64,000 nt of DNA from Colwellia polaris (GTDB lineage Bacteria; Pseudomonadota; Gammaproteobacteria; Enterobacterales; Alteromonadaceae), in contig NZ_NBOE01000014.1 in NCBI RefSeq assembly GCF_002104515.1, positions 62,001 to 126,000 of the forward strand. Reading direction: 5' to 3'. A model generated the notes under the pieces. That model was not told the DNA's origin and searched no databases. It worked only from the letters and a program-made list of their open reading frames with translations. The stretch's first letter is position 1; each line of letters starts with the position of its first letter. This document shows positions 1-10,100 of this stretch, piece by piece. Made by a program: the position numbers and the translations under genes.

Positions 1-426
1 TTCGCCTGCTGCAACCATAGCGCGGAACAAGCGATTAAACACCTGTGGAAATTCCGCCATGCTCTCAGCCAAACCATAGCCTTCGGTTACTTTAGTACGA
101 ACAGCCATTACCATACTTTTTAAGCTATTTTTATCGCACTGCTCACCAACCGCCATTAACGACTCTTCAATTGGTAAACCCGACTCAACTAACGTTGAAA
201 GTTGCCTAGTGATAAGCGCTAGCTCAGCCGACGATATTTTTGTTCCGCCGCTAAAGAATGACTTCTTATTAGTTTGCTTATTCTTTTGTAAACTTGGCGT
301 TACTTCAATAGGCATTAAGCCTTGTTCGCGAAGTAAATTACGCACATGTCTAGGGGTGTCGCCTTCGATTACCCCTTTTTTATTTTTTCCTCGGCCGTCT
401 ACTGCCTGATAATCAAATGCTGCCAT
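1..426 (-). CDS. gspF: Type II secretion inner-membrane platform protein GspF (5' part only)
   Basis: The reading frame starts at the ATG at 426 and runs off the left edge, so only the first 142 codons are present. The product begins MAAFDYQAVDGRGKNKKGVI, the usual GspF/PilC start, and continues into a cytoplasmic T2SSF domain with the family's SSAELALITRQL stretch (about residues 70-80). GspF is the polytopic membrane protein that couples the GspE ATPase to the pseudopilus in type II secretion. It follows gspC, gspD and gspE on the same strand, which is the conserved operon order, with 77 bases between gspE and gspF. Function is from family knowledge. The C-terminal part and its membrane segments are outside the window. 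Confidence 0.93.
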   Translation of the reverse strand, partial: MAAFDYQAVDGRGKNKKGVIEGDTPRHVRNLLREQGLMPIEVTPSLQKNKQTNKKSFFSGGTKISSAELALITRQLSTLVESGLPIEESLMAVGEQCDKNSLKSMVMAVRTKVTEGYGLAESMAEFPQVFNRLFRAMVAAGE

Positions 427-503
427 AATTTAGGTTTATCTTTATCCAGTTCATTACCAAGTGTGTTTTCATTGGGTGATTATTGTTATCAAAAACGCGA
501 TTA

Positions 504-2090
504 TTAGTCTTCGCGTGTTACCCGCAATACTTCTTCAATAGTGGTTTCGCCTAACATGACTTTGTCAAAACCGTCTCGGCGAATACTTGGTGTTGTTGTA
601 CGAATGAATTTTTCAATTGCTTGCTCACCTTTACCGTTATGGATTAATTCGCGCACTTGTTCGTCAACGACGATTAATTCATGAATACCGGTTCGGCCTC
701 GGTAACCTTTAAAGTTACACTCTTCACAACCCACCGCTTTATATATAGGCGAGTTATCATCAGGTTGTAGTTGTAATAATTTTCGTTCTTCTGCAGAAGT
801 AGCGCAACATTCACGACAATGTGGACATAATGTTCTTACTAATCGTTGTGCTAATACACCTAATAGACTAGAAGAAAGCAAGAAAGGTTCAACGCCCATG
901 TCTTCCATACGAGTTATGGCGCCTGCGGCTGTATTTGTATGCAGTGTAGATAAAACTAAATGACCCGTTAAACTGGCTTGTACACCAATTTGTGCGGTTT
1001 CTAAATCTCGAATTTCACCCACCATCACTACATCGGGATCTTGACGAAGTATGGCACGTAGGCCGCGGGCAAAGGTCATATCAACTTTAGTGTTTACTTG
1101 CGTTTGGCCTATACCTTCAATCGCGTATTCAATCGGGTCTTCTACCGTTAAAATATTACGTTCTTTACTGTCTATTTGACTTAAGCCGGCATAAAGCGTG
1201 GTACTTTTACCTGAGCCTGTTGGACCGGTAACTAAAATAATGCCGTGAGGTTTGTCTATAAGTTCAGAAAAACGAGCACGGTTGCCATCGGTCATGCCTA
1301 AATCTTGTAAGTCTAATCGAGTCGAGTTTTTATCAAGTAAACGTAACACTACGCGTTCACCATGCCCTGTTGGCATAGTTGAAACCCGCACATCAACAGC
1401 ACGACCCGCTATTCTTAATGAAATACGACCATCTTGAGGAATACGTTTTTCGGCGATATCAAGTTTAGCCATAACCTTGATACGTGAAACCAGTAAAGAG
1501 GCTAATTTACGATTAGGTTTTAAAACTTCACGCAAGACACCATCAACACGAAAACGAATTTGCAGTGCTTGTTCAAAAGTTTCAATGTGAATATCAGAAG
1601 CATTCTCTTTAATTGCTTCACTCAACATCGCATTGATTAGTTTGATGATTGGTGCATCGTCTTCGTTTTCTAATAAGTCTTCGGTTTCTGTCATTTCATC
1701 AGCAAGTGAATATAGGTCAACTTCGTTACCTATATCTTCCATCATTTGCTGAGCTTCAGAAGAATCGCGTTGATATGCAATTGTTAATAATTGTTCAAAT
1801 TCAGCGGCACTTTTATAATCAAGCGTAAACGGAGCCTTTAATACTCGACGAACTTCAAGTAAAACATCGGCGTTTAGCAGCTCGGTACAAACTAGGCGTA
1901 ATTCACCGTCGTCATTGGTAACTAATACACTGTTACGTTTGGCGAAACCAAAGGGCAAACGAAAACGAATACCCTCATCAGTTATGATATCGCTTGCTGT
2001 TAATTCTGAAGATTCGTCAAGCGCTGTTTCACGCTCTGCTTCTTCGCTAGCAACAACGAAAGCTTGTGTTTGTGGGTCGATATTACTCAT
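504..2090 (-). CDS. gspE: Type II secretion ATPase GspE
   Basis: This 528-residue protein is the hexameric cytoplasmic ATPase that powers pseudopilus assembly in the type II secretion system. The Walker A motif GPTGSGKST is visible with its lysine at residue 295. It is followed by the Asp box/Walker B region ([14 protein letters not shown]) and the His box ([13 protein letters not shown]). A zinc-binding module with two CxxC pairs (CPHC and CEEC) comes next, as in typical GspE. The N-terminal ~150 residues form the domain that contacts GspL. Length is typical, perhaps slightly long at the N-terminus. The start codon lies 2 bases after the gspD stop, so the two are almost certainly cotranscribed and translationally linked. 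Confidence 0.97.
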   Translation of the reverse strand: MSNIDPQTQAFVVASEEAERETALDESSELTASDIITDEGIRFRLPFGFAKRNSVLVTNDDGELRLVCTELLNADVLLEVRRVLKAPFTLDYKSAAEFEQLLTIAYQRDSSEAQQMMEDIGNEVDLYSLADEMTETEDLLENEDDAPIIKLINAMLSEAIKENASDIHIETFEQALQIRFRVDGVLREVLKPNRKLASLLVSRIKVMAKLDIAEKRIPQDGRISLRIAGRAVDVRVSTMPTGHGERVVLRLLDKNSTRLDLQDLGMTDGNRARFSELIDKPHGIILVTGPTGSGKSTTLYAGLSQIDSKERNILTVEDPIEYAIEGIGQTQVNTKVDMTFARGLRAILRQDPDVVMVGEIRDLETAQIGVQASLTGHLVLSTLHTNTAAGAITRMEDMGVEPFLLSSSLLGVLAQRLVRTLCPHCRECCATSAEERKLLQLQPDDNSPIYKAVGCEECNFKGYRGRTGIHELIVVDEQVRELIHNGKGEQAIEKFIRTTTPSIRRDGFDKVMLGETTIEEVLRVTRED

Positions 2091-2092
2091 GG

Positions 2093-4180
2093 CTATTCTT
2101 TTTCACCCGATGTTTTATCTTCATCACGCTTTTTCATGTATTCGTCAAACGATGGCGGCAATGACAGTTGATCATTCCACTCTGGTAAAATCGGTAGCTT
2201 TTCGTCTGATAATAATTCAAGGCCATCTTCTTTCTTTTGAAGTTCTAGCGCGCGAATAAAGTTATATTTTTCTTTACTCAGGTCATTCATTAACTTGCCA
2301 TCACGTACAATAGTTGGACGTAAAAACACCATTAAATTACGTTTACGCTTAGTGTTACTGGTTGATTTAAATAAGTGGCCAAGAAGTGGAATATCGCCAA
2401 GTAACGGTACTTTCTGTACGCTTTCTTGCACGTCTTCATCAATTAAACCACCTAAAATAACCGTTGCGCCGTCATCTGCCATGACCGTGGTTTTAATTTC
2501 ACGTTTGTTAATTGAAATATCAACACCCGTTGCACCACTTACTGAAGAGACTTCTTGCTCAATCGTTAATTGCACACCACTGCCTTCGTTTATTTGTGGT
2601 GTAACTTTTAATTTAATACCGATTTCTTGACGTTCTACCGTTTGGAAAGGGTTACTGTTATTACTGCCGGTTTGTGCGCCGGTAATAATTGGCACTTCTT
2701 GACCAACAATAAAGTAAGCTTCTTCGTTATCAAGCGTAGTGATACTTGGCGTTGAAAGTAAGTTCGAATTAGTGTCTGAACTTACCGCTTGAATAATTGC
2801 GCCCCAATCGTTCTTCACAATTCCGAACAATGTGCCACTAACTGATCCTAACACTTGAGCGGCTAAACTATAGTCACCGTCGATATCGGGTTGATTAGGA
2901 TTCTCTGTAATTACACCGCTTTCTGAGGTAACAGTAGTACCTAATGTACCCTGCGTCGGCTGAGCAGCTTCAGCTGCTGCTGCAATAGAACTTATAGGTG
3001 TAACACCATTGGTAAATTGCGACATAGCACCGGATTCGTGATACCACTGCACACCAAGGTTTACACCGTCACCTTCAAACACTTCAACAATAATGGCTTC
3101 AATAAGTACTTGAGCACGACGAATGTCTAATTGGCGAATAACTGCCTCTAGCGAGCGCAACATATCTGGTTGAGCGGTAATAACGAGAGTATTAGTGTCT
3201 TCATGAGCATCAATACTTACATTACGGGTTTTATTTTTACGCGAAGATGTACTACCTGAAGTAGCTTCAGCTTCAATAGATTCACTAACGCCCTGAAGTA
3301 CTTTCACCATGTCTTCAGATTTAGCGTATTTTAAATGATAAACCCGCGTGTTGCCGTTTGATTCAAGCTCGCTATCTAAACGTGAAACTAATCTTGCTAC
3401 ACGTTCGCGGGCTTTAACTTCACCACTAACAATAACGCTGTTAGTACGTTCGTCGGCCACAATAGTAGGAATTAAAAAGGTCGGTGTTCCAGCGCTTTTA
3501 CCTTGAGTAGATTTGTTCATAGCTTCAACTATGCGAACCATTTCGCCAGCTGATGCATATTGTAAATTAATAATTTGTACGTCTTGGTCACCTGCTTTAT
3601 CTACACGCTCAATAATTTGTACTAAACGATTTACTACTGCTGCAGTGCCCGTAAGCATAATTACGTTTGCTGGATCATAGTTAACAACGTTACCACCGCC
3701 GGCTTGGTCTGATAACTGGCGAAGTAAAGGGGTTAATTCACGTACAGTAACGTTTTTAACTTCTACAACGCGAGTAACCATTTCATCACCCACACCAGGG
3801 TTTTCGTTACCTACCACGGGTATAGATGAGGTTTTAGCATCCTTATTACGAATAATTTTGACAACATTGTTGTCCATTTCAACTGCAGAAAAACCATAAA
3901 CTTCTAATACGTTTAGAAAGAATTGATAGTATTGCTTTTCAGTCAACAGGTCGTAACTGCGCACATTAACTTTGCCACGTACGTTGGGATCAACGATCAT
4001 GGTTTTTTTCAAATTTTTACCAACAATATTAATAAATTCAGCTATTTCTGTGCCTTTGAAATTTGGAGAATATTCAGCGGCATGTACATTTGCAGAGAGC
4101 AAAACACTATTGAGTAAAACTGCGGTAACAACCCCGGTAAGGCTACGCTTATACCAAGGTGCGCTTAATAATTTGCGCAT
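2093..4180 (-). CDS. gspD: Type II secretion outer-membrane secretin GspD
   Basis: This 695-residue protein is the secretin that forms the outer-membrane channel of the type II system. It starts with a signal peptide ([20 protein letters not shown], cleavage near VHA-AEYS). The N0 and three N1-N3 domains follow, each with the recognisable [16 protein letters not shown] or TNSVIVSG type strand. A serine/threonine/alanine-rich linker lies near residues 405-440. The C-terminal secretin domain has the VPIITG and GGLIDED motifs. The tail after residue 650 resembles the S-domain region used for pilotin binding. It sits between gspC and gspE with only 2 to 17 bases between genes. Confidence 0.97.
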   Translation of the reverse strand: MRKLLSAPWYKRSLTGVVTAVLLNSVLLSANVHAAEYSPNFKGTEIAEFINIVGKNLKKTMIVDPNVRGKVNVRSYDLLTEKQYYQFFLNVLEVYGFSAVEMDNNVVKIIRNKDAKTSSIPVVGNENPGVGDEMVTRVVEVKNVTVRELTPLLRQLSDQAGGGNVVNYDPANVIMLTGTAAVVNRLVQIIERVDKAGDQDVQIINLQYASAGEMVRIVEAMNKSTQGKSAGTPTFLIPTIVADERTNSVIVSGEVKARERVARLVSRLDSELESNGNTRVYHLKYAKSEDMVKVLQGVSESIEAEATSGSTSSRKNKTRNVSIDAHEDTNTLVITAQPDMLRSLEAVIRQLDIRRAQVLIEAIIVEVFEGDGVNLGVQWYHESGAMSQFTNGVTPISSIAAAAEAAQPTQGTLGTTVTSESGVITENPNQPDIDGDYSLAAQVLGSVSGTLFGIVKNDWGAIIQAVSSDTNSNLLSTPSITTLDNEEAYFIVGQEVPIITGAQTGSNNSNPFQTVERQEIGIKLKVTPQINEGSGVQLTIEQEVSSVSGATGVDISINKREIKTTVMADDGATVILGGLIDEDVQESVQKVPLLGDIPLLGHLFKSTSNTKRKRNLMVFLRPTIVRDGKLMNDLSKEKYNFIRALELQKKEDGLELLSDEKLPILPEWNDQLSLPPSFDEYMKKRDEDKTSGEKE

Positions 4181-4197
4181 TTATTATTCCTTTTATT

Positions 4198-5151
4198 CTA
4201 ATTATCGATACTGAAAAGTATTTCTGTCATGTCACCATTACGATCTAGTAATAGTGAAACTTCGCGTTGTTCTCTTAAAGACTTTAGTGCTTGTGCTGCT
4301 TCTCGAGGTTCGGTCAAATCAAAACCATTCATTTGTACTGCTAAATCTCCAGACTTCAGACCTGCACTTTCAAAAAAAGTTGGATCTTTTGCCGGCATTA
4401 ATTGATAACCTATAGTTTTGCCATCTTTTAATTTACGTGAAATTTTTAAATAGTCGGTAATTTTACCGGGATCATTCTCTAAGTCGCTGGTTAATGACTT
4501 AGCAATTTTGGTCAATGATTTATTATCACGTTGGTCAACAACCTGAGTTGATGACAATTTTAATGAATTTTTAGTGCGCCCAGGTGCCGCCTGTTTTTTA
4601 TAGTTTGGCTGAACTGGCTTTACATTTTTATCAAATACTAAGCCTTCAAACATTAAAGTTTCAAAACCACCTGATAGTTTTATAATGACTCGATCGTTAA
4701 AAACATTTTCTAAGGTTGCACGTGTGCCAGTAATGTTTTCACCAATACTGTAGGTTTCTTGTCTGCCAGAGCTTTCAATTACTGCAGCGGCGGTTGCTTT
4801 ATCACTACTAGCAACCACTCCTGTTAACGTTAACTTTAAACGTGTTTCAGGCGCATCTTCAATTACCTCTTCAACGCGCTCTTCTTTTTGTTGAGTAAAA
4901 GCACCGAAAAGATTTAATGCCTGAATACTTTTTACTTCAATTTGTTTTTGCGGTTTTGATGAGGCAGACACTGAGCCTTGTAATGTTACATGAGTATTTT
5001 TAGGAGACTCAGACAAACCTAGCCAAGTTATTTGTGCAAATAAATAAGCGATGTAACAAAGCAATAGCAAAATAATTACTTGAGTAATTTTTCGCTGGGG
5101 AAGCTTGGAAAGCTGTTCAGGCGCGCTTGATAGGTTATTCAATAATGTCAT
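4198..5151 (-). CDS. gspC: Type II secretion protein GspC
   Basis: This 317-residue bitopic inner-membrane protein connects the inner-membrane platform to the secretin. A short cytoplasmic N-terminus precedes one transmembrane helix at about residues 25-45 (QVIILLLLCYIAYLFAQIT). A periplasmic homology region follows (LTLTGVVASSDKATAAAVIE). The C-terminal PDZ-like domain spans about residues 225-315 (YQLMPAKDPTFFESAGLKSG, DLAVQMNGFDLT). It is the first gene of the gsp operon here. The 202 bases upstream separate it from the divergent hslR gene and should hold both promoters. Confidence 0.95.
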   Translation of the reverse strand: MTLLNNLSSAPEQLSKLPQRKITQVIILLLLCYIAYLFAQITWLGLSESPKNTHVTLQGSVSASSKPQKQIEVKSIQALNLFGAFTQQKEERVEEVIEDAPETRLKLTLTGVVASSDKATAAAVIESSGRQETYSIGENITGTRATLENVFNDRVIIKLSGGFETLMFEGLVFDKNVKPVQPNYKKQAAPGRTKNSLKLSSTQVVDQRDNKSLTKIAKSLTSDLENDPGKITDYLKISRKLKDGKTIGYQLMPAKDPTFFESAGLKSGDLAVQMNGFDLTEPREAAQALKSLREQREVSLLLDRNGDMTEILFSIDN

Positions 5152-5353
5152 TTTTTATCGTTTTTTTATTATCTGCAAATTTTGATTCGCTTTGATGATA
5201 CTTGACCAATCGCTTAGCAACAAGACGTCATATCCGTTTTTAACTATAATTAGTTAACAAATTGTAAAGAAATGCATTCGAACTAGCGAAAACACCATCG
5301 TTATGTTAACTTTCGGCAAATTTAAAATGCCGCTATAGAGTACAATTTACGTC

Positions 5354-5767
5354 ATGACTAAAAATCACGAAAATGATGCGCAAGACAAAGTATCCACTCG
5401 TTTAGATAAGTGGTTATGGGCTGCTCGTTTTTATAAAACACGCGCCATTGCAAAGCAAATGATTGACGGCGGTAAAGTATTTTATAATGGGCAACGCAGT
5501 AAATCAGGCAAAGCGGTAGTTTTAGGTGATCGCATTACTATTAGGCAAGGTTTTGAAGAAAAGCATGTCATTGTTGTCGCTTTAGCAGATAGACGTCGCG
5601 ATGCTACTTTTGCCCAAACGCTTTATCAAGAAACCACCGAGAGCATTGAAACTCGTGAAAAAAACAGTTTGGCACGCAAGCAAGGTATTTTACTTAGCCC
5701 AGCCAGTGACACCAAGCCAGATAAGAAACAACGTCGACAAATTCGACATTTAAAAGAAAGGATATAA
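5354..5767 (+). CDS. hslR: Ribosome-associated heat-shock protein Hsp15 (S4 domain)
   Basis: This 137-residue basic protein has an S4 RNA-binding domain at about residues 16-75 (TRLDKWLWAARFYKTRAIAK, then GGKVFYNGQRSKSGKAV). A lysine/arginine-rich C-terminal tail follows, the hallmark of Hsp15. The family binds free 50S subunits that carry a stalled nascent chain after heat shock and helps recycle them. The gene lies 3 bases upstream of hslO, the same arrangement as in Escherichia coli, so the two probably form one heat-inducible operon. I did not find a convincing sigma-32 promoter in the 200 bases upstream. Confidence 0.95.
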   Translation: MTKNHENDAQDKVSTRLDKWLWAARFYKTRAIAKQMIDGGKVFYNGQRSKSGKAVVLGDRITIRQGFEEKHVIVVALADRRRDATFAQTLYQETTESIETREKNSLARKQGILLSPASDTKPDKKQRRQIRHLKERI

Positions 5768-5770
5768 ACA

Positions 5771-6634
5771 GTGGCCATGCAAAAAGATACTTTAAATCGC
5801 TATTTATTTGACAACCTACACGCGCGAGGCGAGTTAGTTAATTTAAGTCAAACTTATCAGGATATTGTTGCTCCACACAATTATTCTCAAGGCGTAAAAC
5901 AATTATTAGGCGAATTAGTTGCCGCCACTTGTTTATTAACAGCAACATTAAAATTTGAAGGTGAAATTGCTGTACAATTGCAAGGTGACGGCCCAATAGG
6001 TTACTTGGCCGTAAATGGTAATAACCTTCAAGAAATGCGCGGTATAGCCCGTATGGCAAGCGAAACCGATGCTACCGCCTTAAAAGACCTTATTGGCAAA
6101 GGTAATATGATTATTACTATTCGCCCAACTGATGGCGAACCTTATCAAGGTGTTGTTGCACTTGAACAAGATACGTTAGCTGATTGTTTAGCACATTACT
6201 TTGAAGTGTCTGAACAGATACCAACAAAAATTTGGTTGTTTGCTGACGAGCAAACATCTCAAATAGCAGGGACTTTGATTCAACTTTTACCTGACAGCGG
6301 TGATAAAGAACAGCAACAGGCAGATTTTGATCACCTATGCCAATTAACCAATACCATTAAACCAGAAGAAATATTCTCCCTAGCGAGTGAAGATTTACTT
6401 TATCGTTTATATCACCAAGAAGAAGTGAGAATTTTTGAGCCACAGGCTGTCAGCTATAAATGCAGTTGTTCTGAAGATAAGTGCTTAAGTACTATTTCTC
6501 AAATAGAGCCTAGCGAGATTGAAAGCATTATTGCAGAGCAAGGGGCGGTATCAATGACTTGTGATTATTGTATGACAACATATAAATTTGAACGTCCTGA
6601 ATTAGCGCAATTCATAGAGGGTAAACCGCATTAA
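5771..6634 (+). CDS. hslO: Redox-regulated molecular chaperone Hsp33
   Basis: This 287-residue protein matches Hsp33, a holdase activated by oxidative unfolding. The four zinc-binding cysteines of the redox switch are present as C231-x-C233 and C264-x2-C267. The globular N-terminal domain contains the typical VQLQGDGPIGYLAV and GRGKxxIT-like stretch (IGKGNMIITI). The GTG start at 5771 is preferred because the AAAGGA ribosome-binding site at 5757-5762 is 8 bases away. The ATG at 5777 would be 14 bases away. It follows hslR directly. No oddities in length or key residues. Confidence 0.96.
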   Translation: MAMQKDTLNRYLFDNLHARGELVNLSQTYQDIVAPHNYSQGVKQLLGELVAATCLLTATLKFEGEIAVQLQGDGPIGYLAVNGNNLQEMRGIARMASETDATALKDLIGKGNMIITIRPTDGEPYQGVVALEQDTLADCLAHYFEVSEQIPTKIWLFADEQTSQIAGTLIQLLPDSGDKEQQQADFDHLCQLTNTIKPEEIFSLASEDLLYRLYHQEEVRIFEPQAVSYKCSCSEDKCLSTISQIEPSEIESIIAEQGAVSMTCDYCMTTYKFERPELAQFIEGKPH

Positions 6635-7144
6635 TTTAGCCTTAAATTAATTTACTTGTTAGTACGTTAGCTGAAGAATTAACCTTTGGCTAACGCATTT
6701 AACATGAAGTTGCGTTTACGGATACTTTGTAAAAATAAATGTAGTTTCACAGATCTCAACATTTCCTCCTCTAACTATCCTAATATTTTTCTCCTTGTTG
6801 CTTAATACTTCTGTTTAAATAACCTCGCTTGCTATTTTGACAAATAATATTGAATTATTTGTCTATAAACTTGGAAAATTTCACCTTCCTATACTTTAAT
6901 TCTACATACCCTAATTAATTAAAGAGGCTACTTTGTAAACACTATTTTCCAATTTAAACGGTGAATTAATTATTTAAGCAAACCTTTGGTGACAAGTTAT
7001 TTACATTATTTTTACATGTGGTATGTTTAATCGTCGCATTCTTGCGTATCTCGTAATATATGATTGGCAAACCGTTGATATAACGGCTTTGCTCACTAAA
7101 AAGTATAAACAAGCACAACAAATGTGCATTTAGGGAGGTTCTTT
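6635..7144. other. 510-base gap between hslO and the protease gene
   Basis: There is no convincing ORF here. A 7-bp perfect stem (CGTTAGC at 6665-6671 with GCTAACG at 6689-6695) lies just after hslO and could act as a weak terminator, although no T-run follows. An imperfect inverted repeat (CAAACCGTT / AACGGCTTTG, 7069-7092) sits about 50 bases before the protease start and could be a regulatory site. The rest is AT-rich and presumably holds the protease promoter. Confidence 0.4.
7133..7138 (+). promoter_or_regulatory. Shine-Dalgarno site that fixes the protease start
   Basis: GGGAGG lies 6 bases before the GTG at 7145. This strong site argues for translation from 7145 and not from the in-frame GTG at 7124. 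The shorter product also begins with a cleaner signal peptide. Confidence 0.85.
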
Positions 7145-10100
7145 GTGAATAACAAAGTAACAATTGCTGTTTCAACAGCGCTATTATCAATGGCCACTAT
7201 GCAGACATCTGCTAGTACTGTGCCTACGCAATATTCGGCTGAATCATTACAATCAGTCGCACCAATTTCTATTAACAAAGGTGGCACATACAATAAAAAA
7301 CAAGCGAAGAAATTCCGTGCTGAAAAGAATTTAGCAGACGGTACTTATACTTATATCGTTCGCCTAAAAGACCAACCAATTGCAACCTATGACGGTTCAA
7401 TTGAAGGTTTAGCAGCTACTAACCCGCAAATTGCCAAAAAATCATTATTCAAGTCATTGGCAAATAGCAATAAGTCTTCACAACAAATTCGAAAAGAGTT
7501 GCGCATAGATTTAGACGCTGCAGAGACAGTAGCTTACAGCAACTACTTGGAAGGCAAGCAACAAACATTTTTAAATAAAGCTTCAAATAAATTAGGTAAC
7601 TACATCGATGTTACTTATAAATATAAGAATGCCTTTAATGGTATGGCGATACGTTTAACACAACAAGAAGCTGAAGCTTTATCAAACCTTGCCGATGTAG
7701 CTTACGTTGAACGTGAGAAAATGGAACGCATGGAAACAGATACCGGCCCAATTCATGTTGGTGCTCCTATGGTATGGGATGGCGAAGGACAAAGTGCTAT
7801 CAACATGGGTGAAGGCGTTATTATCGGTGTAATTGATAGCGGTATTAACTCAGATCATAGTTCATTTGCTGATGTTGGTGATGACGGTTATGACCATACT
7901 AACCCATGGGGTGCTGGCGTTTATGTTGGTGACTGTGCGGGTGATTTCGCATCAATGTGTAACGATAAATTAATCGGTGTTCGTTCATACGCATCTGTTA
8001 CCGATAATTATGACGATGCTGATGTATTTGGAGCTACTCCACCAGCTAAAAATGGTGAAGATTACGGCGGACACGGTTCGCATACTGCCAGTACTGCCGG
8101 CGGTAATATTTTATATGATGTACCATTAGTTGATCCAGAAACTGGTGAAGCTCAAGGCGATGGTATTAATACAACGGGATTTGAATTTGGTCAAATTTCG
8201 GGTGTTGCACCACATGCAAACATTGTTGCTTACCAAATTTGTAATCCTGGAGATCAAGGTGACACATATTCAGGTTGTCCTGGCGCTGCAATTATTGCTG
8301 CTTTAGATGATGCTGTTCGCGATGGTGTAGATATTATTAACTACTCTATTAGTGGCGGTGGTAATCCTTGGGCAAGCTCTACAGAACTAGGTTTCTTAGC
8401 AGCTCAAGAAGCAGGTATATTCTCATCAGTATCTGCTGGTAACGATGGTCCTGATGCTAACACAACCTCAAAAAATGCTCCTTGGTATACTGTTGTAGGT
8501 GCATCTACTCATGGCCGTGAAGTTGCATTTGAAAAAGAAATTGGTGGTTTTACTGGTGGCGACACTGAGCTAGAAGCCATTGAAGGTAAAAGTGCATCTG
8601 GCGGCATTACTGCTAGTATCGTTTGGGCTGGTGACTACCCTAACAGCAACGATCCTGATGGCGACCCTGCACAATGTTTACAACCTTTCCCTGAAGGTAC
8701 TTTTGACGGCGAGATCGTTGTTTGTGATCGCGGTGCTATCGCACGTGTATCTAAAGCAATAAACGCTGAAGCTGGTGGCGCTGGTGGTTTTGTACTTGGT
8801 AATATCGACGGCGGTTCTAACACAGTTGCAAACGACGTTTACGTTGTGCCTGGTATTCATATTACCGCCGAAGATGGTAATGCTTTACGTACTTGGTTAG
8901 CTACAGGTGAAGGACACACAGCAACAATTACTGCTGCTGATGGTGAACTAAAAATTGGTCAAGCTGACGATATGGCTGACTTCTCTTCACGTGGTTCAAA
9001 CAACACAGTTCCTGATATTATGACACCTTCTGTTACTGCACCAGGTGTTTCAATTTATGCTGCATACTCTGATGAACAATACGGCCATGATGAAACAGGA
9101 ACAGCCCCTGCTGATTTCGCTTTCTTACAAGGTACGTCAATGTCAGCTCCACATGTTGCTGGTGCTGGTGCCGTATTAAAATCTGCACACCCAACATGGA
9201 CAGCAGATAACATTCGTTCAGCATTAATGCTAACAGCGGTTACTGATGTTCGCAAAGAAGATGGTGTAACTCCTGCAGACGTATTTGATATGGGTTCAGG
9301 TAGTATTCGTGTGAATTTAGCACACACTACTGGTCTTATCATGAATGAAACAGCAGCAAACTATACTGCTGCAAACCCTAGTGAAGGTGGCGATCCTAAA
9401 ACCTTAAACATTCCTTCAGTATCAAACGCTAACTGTGTTGGTCTTTGTGATTGGACTCGTACAGTAACTGCTACAGCTGCTGGTACTTGGACAGTTGAAG
9501 GCACTGCAATATCTGATGGTTTAGTTATTACAGCAACGCCAGCAACATTTACGCTAGCTGCAGGTGAAAGCCAAACAATAGCAATCAATGTTGATGCGAT
9601 TCGTGCTGAAAGTGACGTTTGGTCTTTTGGTCAAGTTGTTATGACATCTGCCTCACACCCAACAGCTAGAATCCCGGTAAGTGTTCAAGCTTCAAATGGT
9701 AATATTCCAGATGAACTATTTTTGAATGCTAACCGTAATCAAGACAGCTTCTTAATTGAAGATGTTATGGCAGTTGAAATTACAGAGTTTACTAGTCGTT
9801 CATATGGCTTAACTAAAGCAACTCAAACTGAAGCTACATTAGCAGTTGATAGCGATAATAGTGATGCTTACGATGATTTAACTGACGGCATTAACGTTAC
9901 ACTTCATACAGTTCCGGCTGATGCTAAGCGTTTCGTTGCTGAAATTCTTGCTTCTGCATCTCCTGATTTAGATTTACGCGTAGGTCTAGATACTAACGGT
10001 GATGGTCTTCCACAAGAAGATGAAGAGTTAGGCATAAGTGCTACTGGTACAGCGCTTGAAAAAGTTGATTTAGTTCTACCTGAAGCTGGTAGCTACTGGG

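Noticed and set aside
2295-2630. Plus-strand ORF of 111 residues opposite gspD
   Set aside because: It is a shadow of the secretin gene. No start signal and no recognisable domain.
8635-8823. Minus-strand ORFs inside the S8 protease gene
   Set aside because: They are shadow frames within a continuous 1549-codon gene that has clear catalytic motifs.
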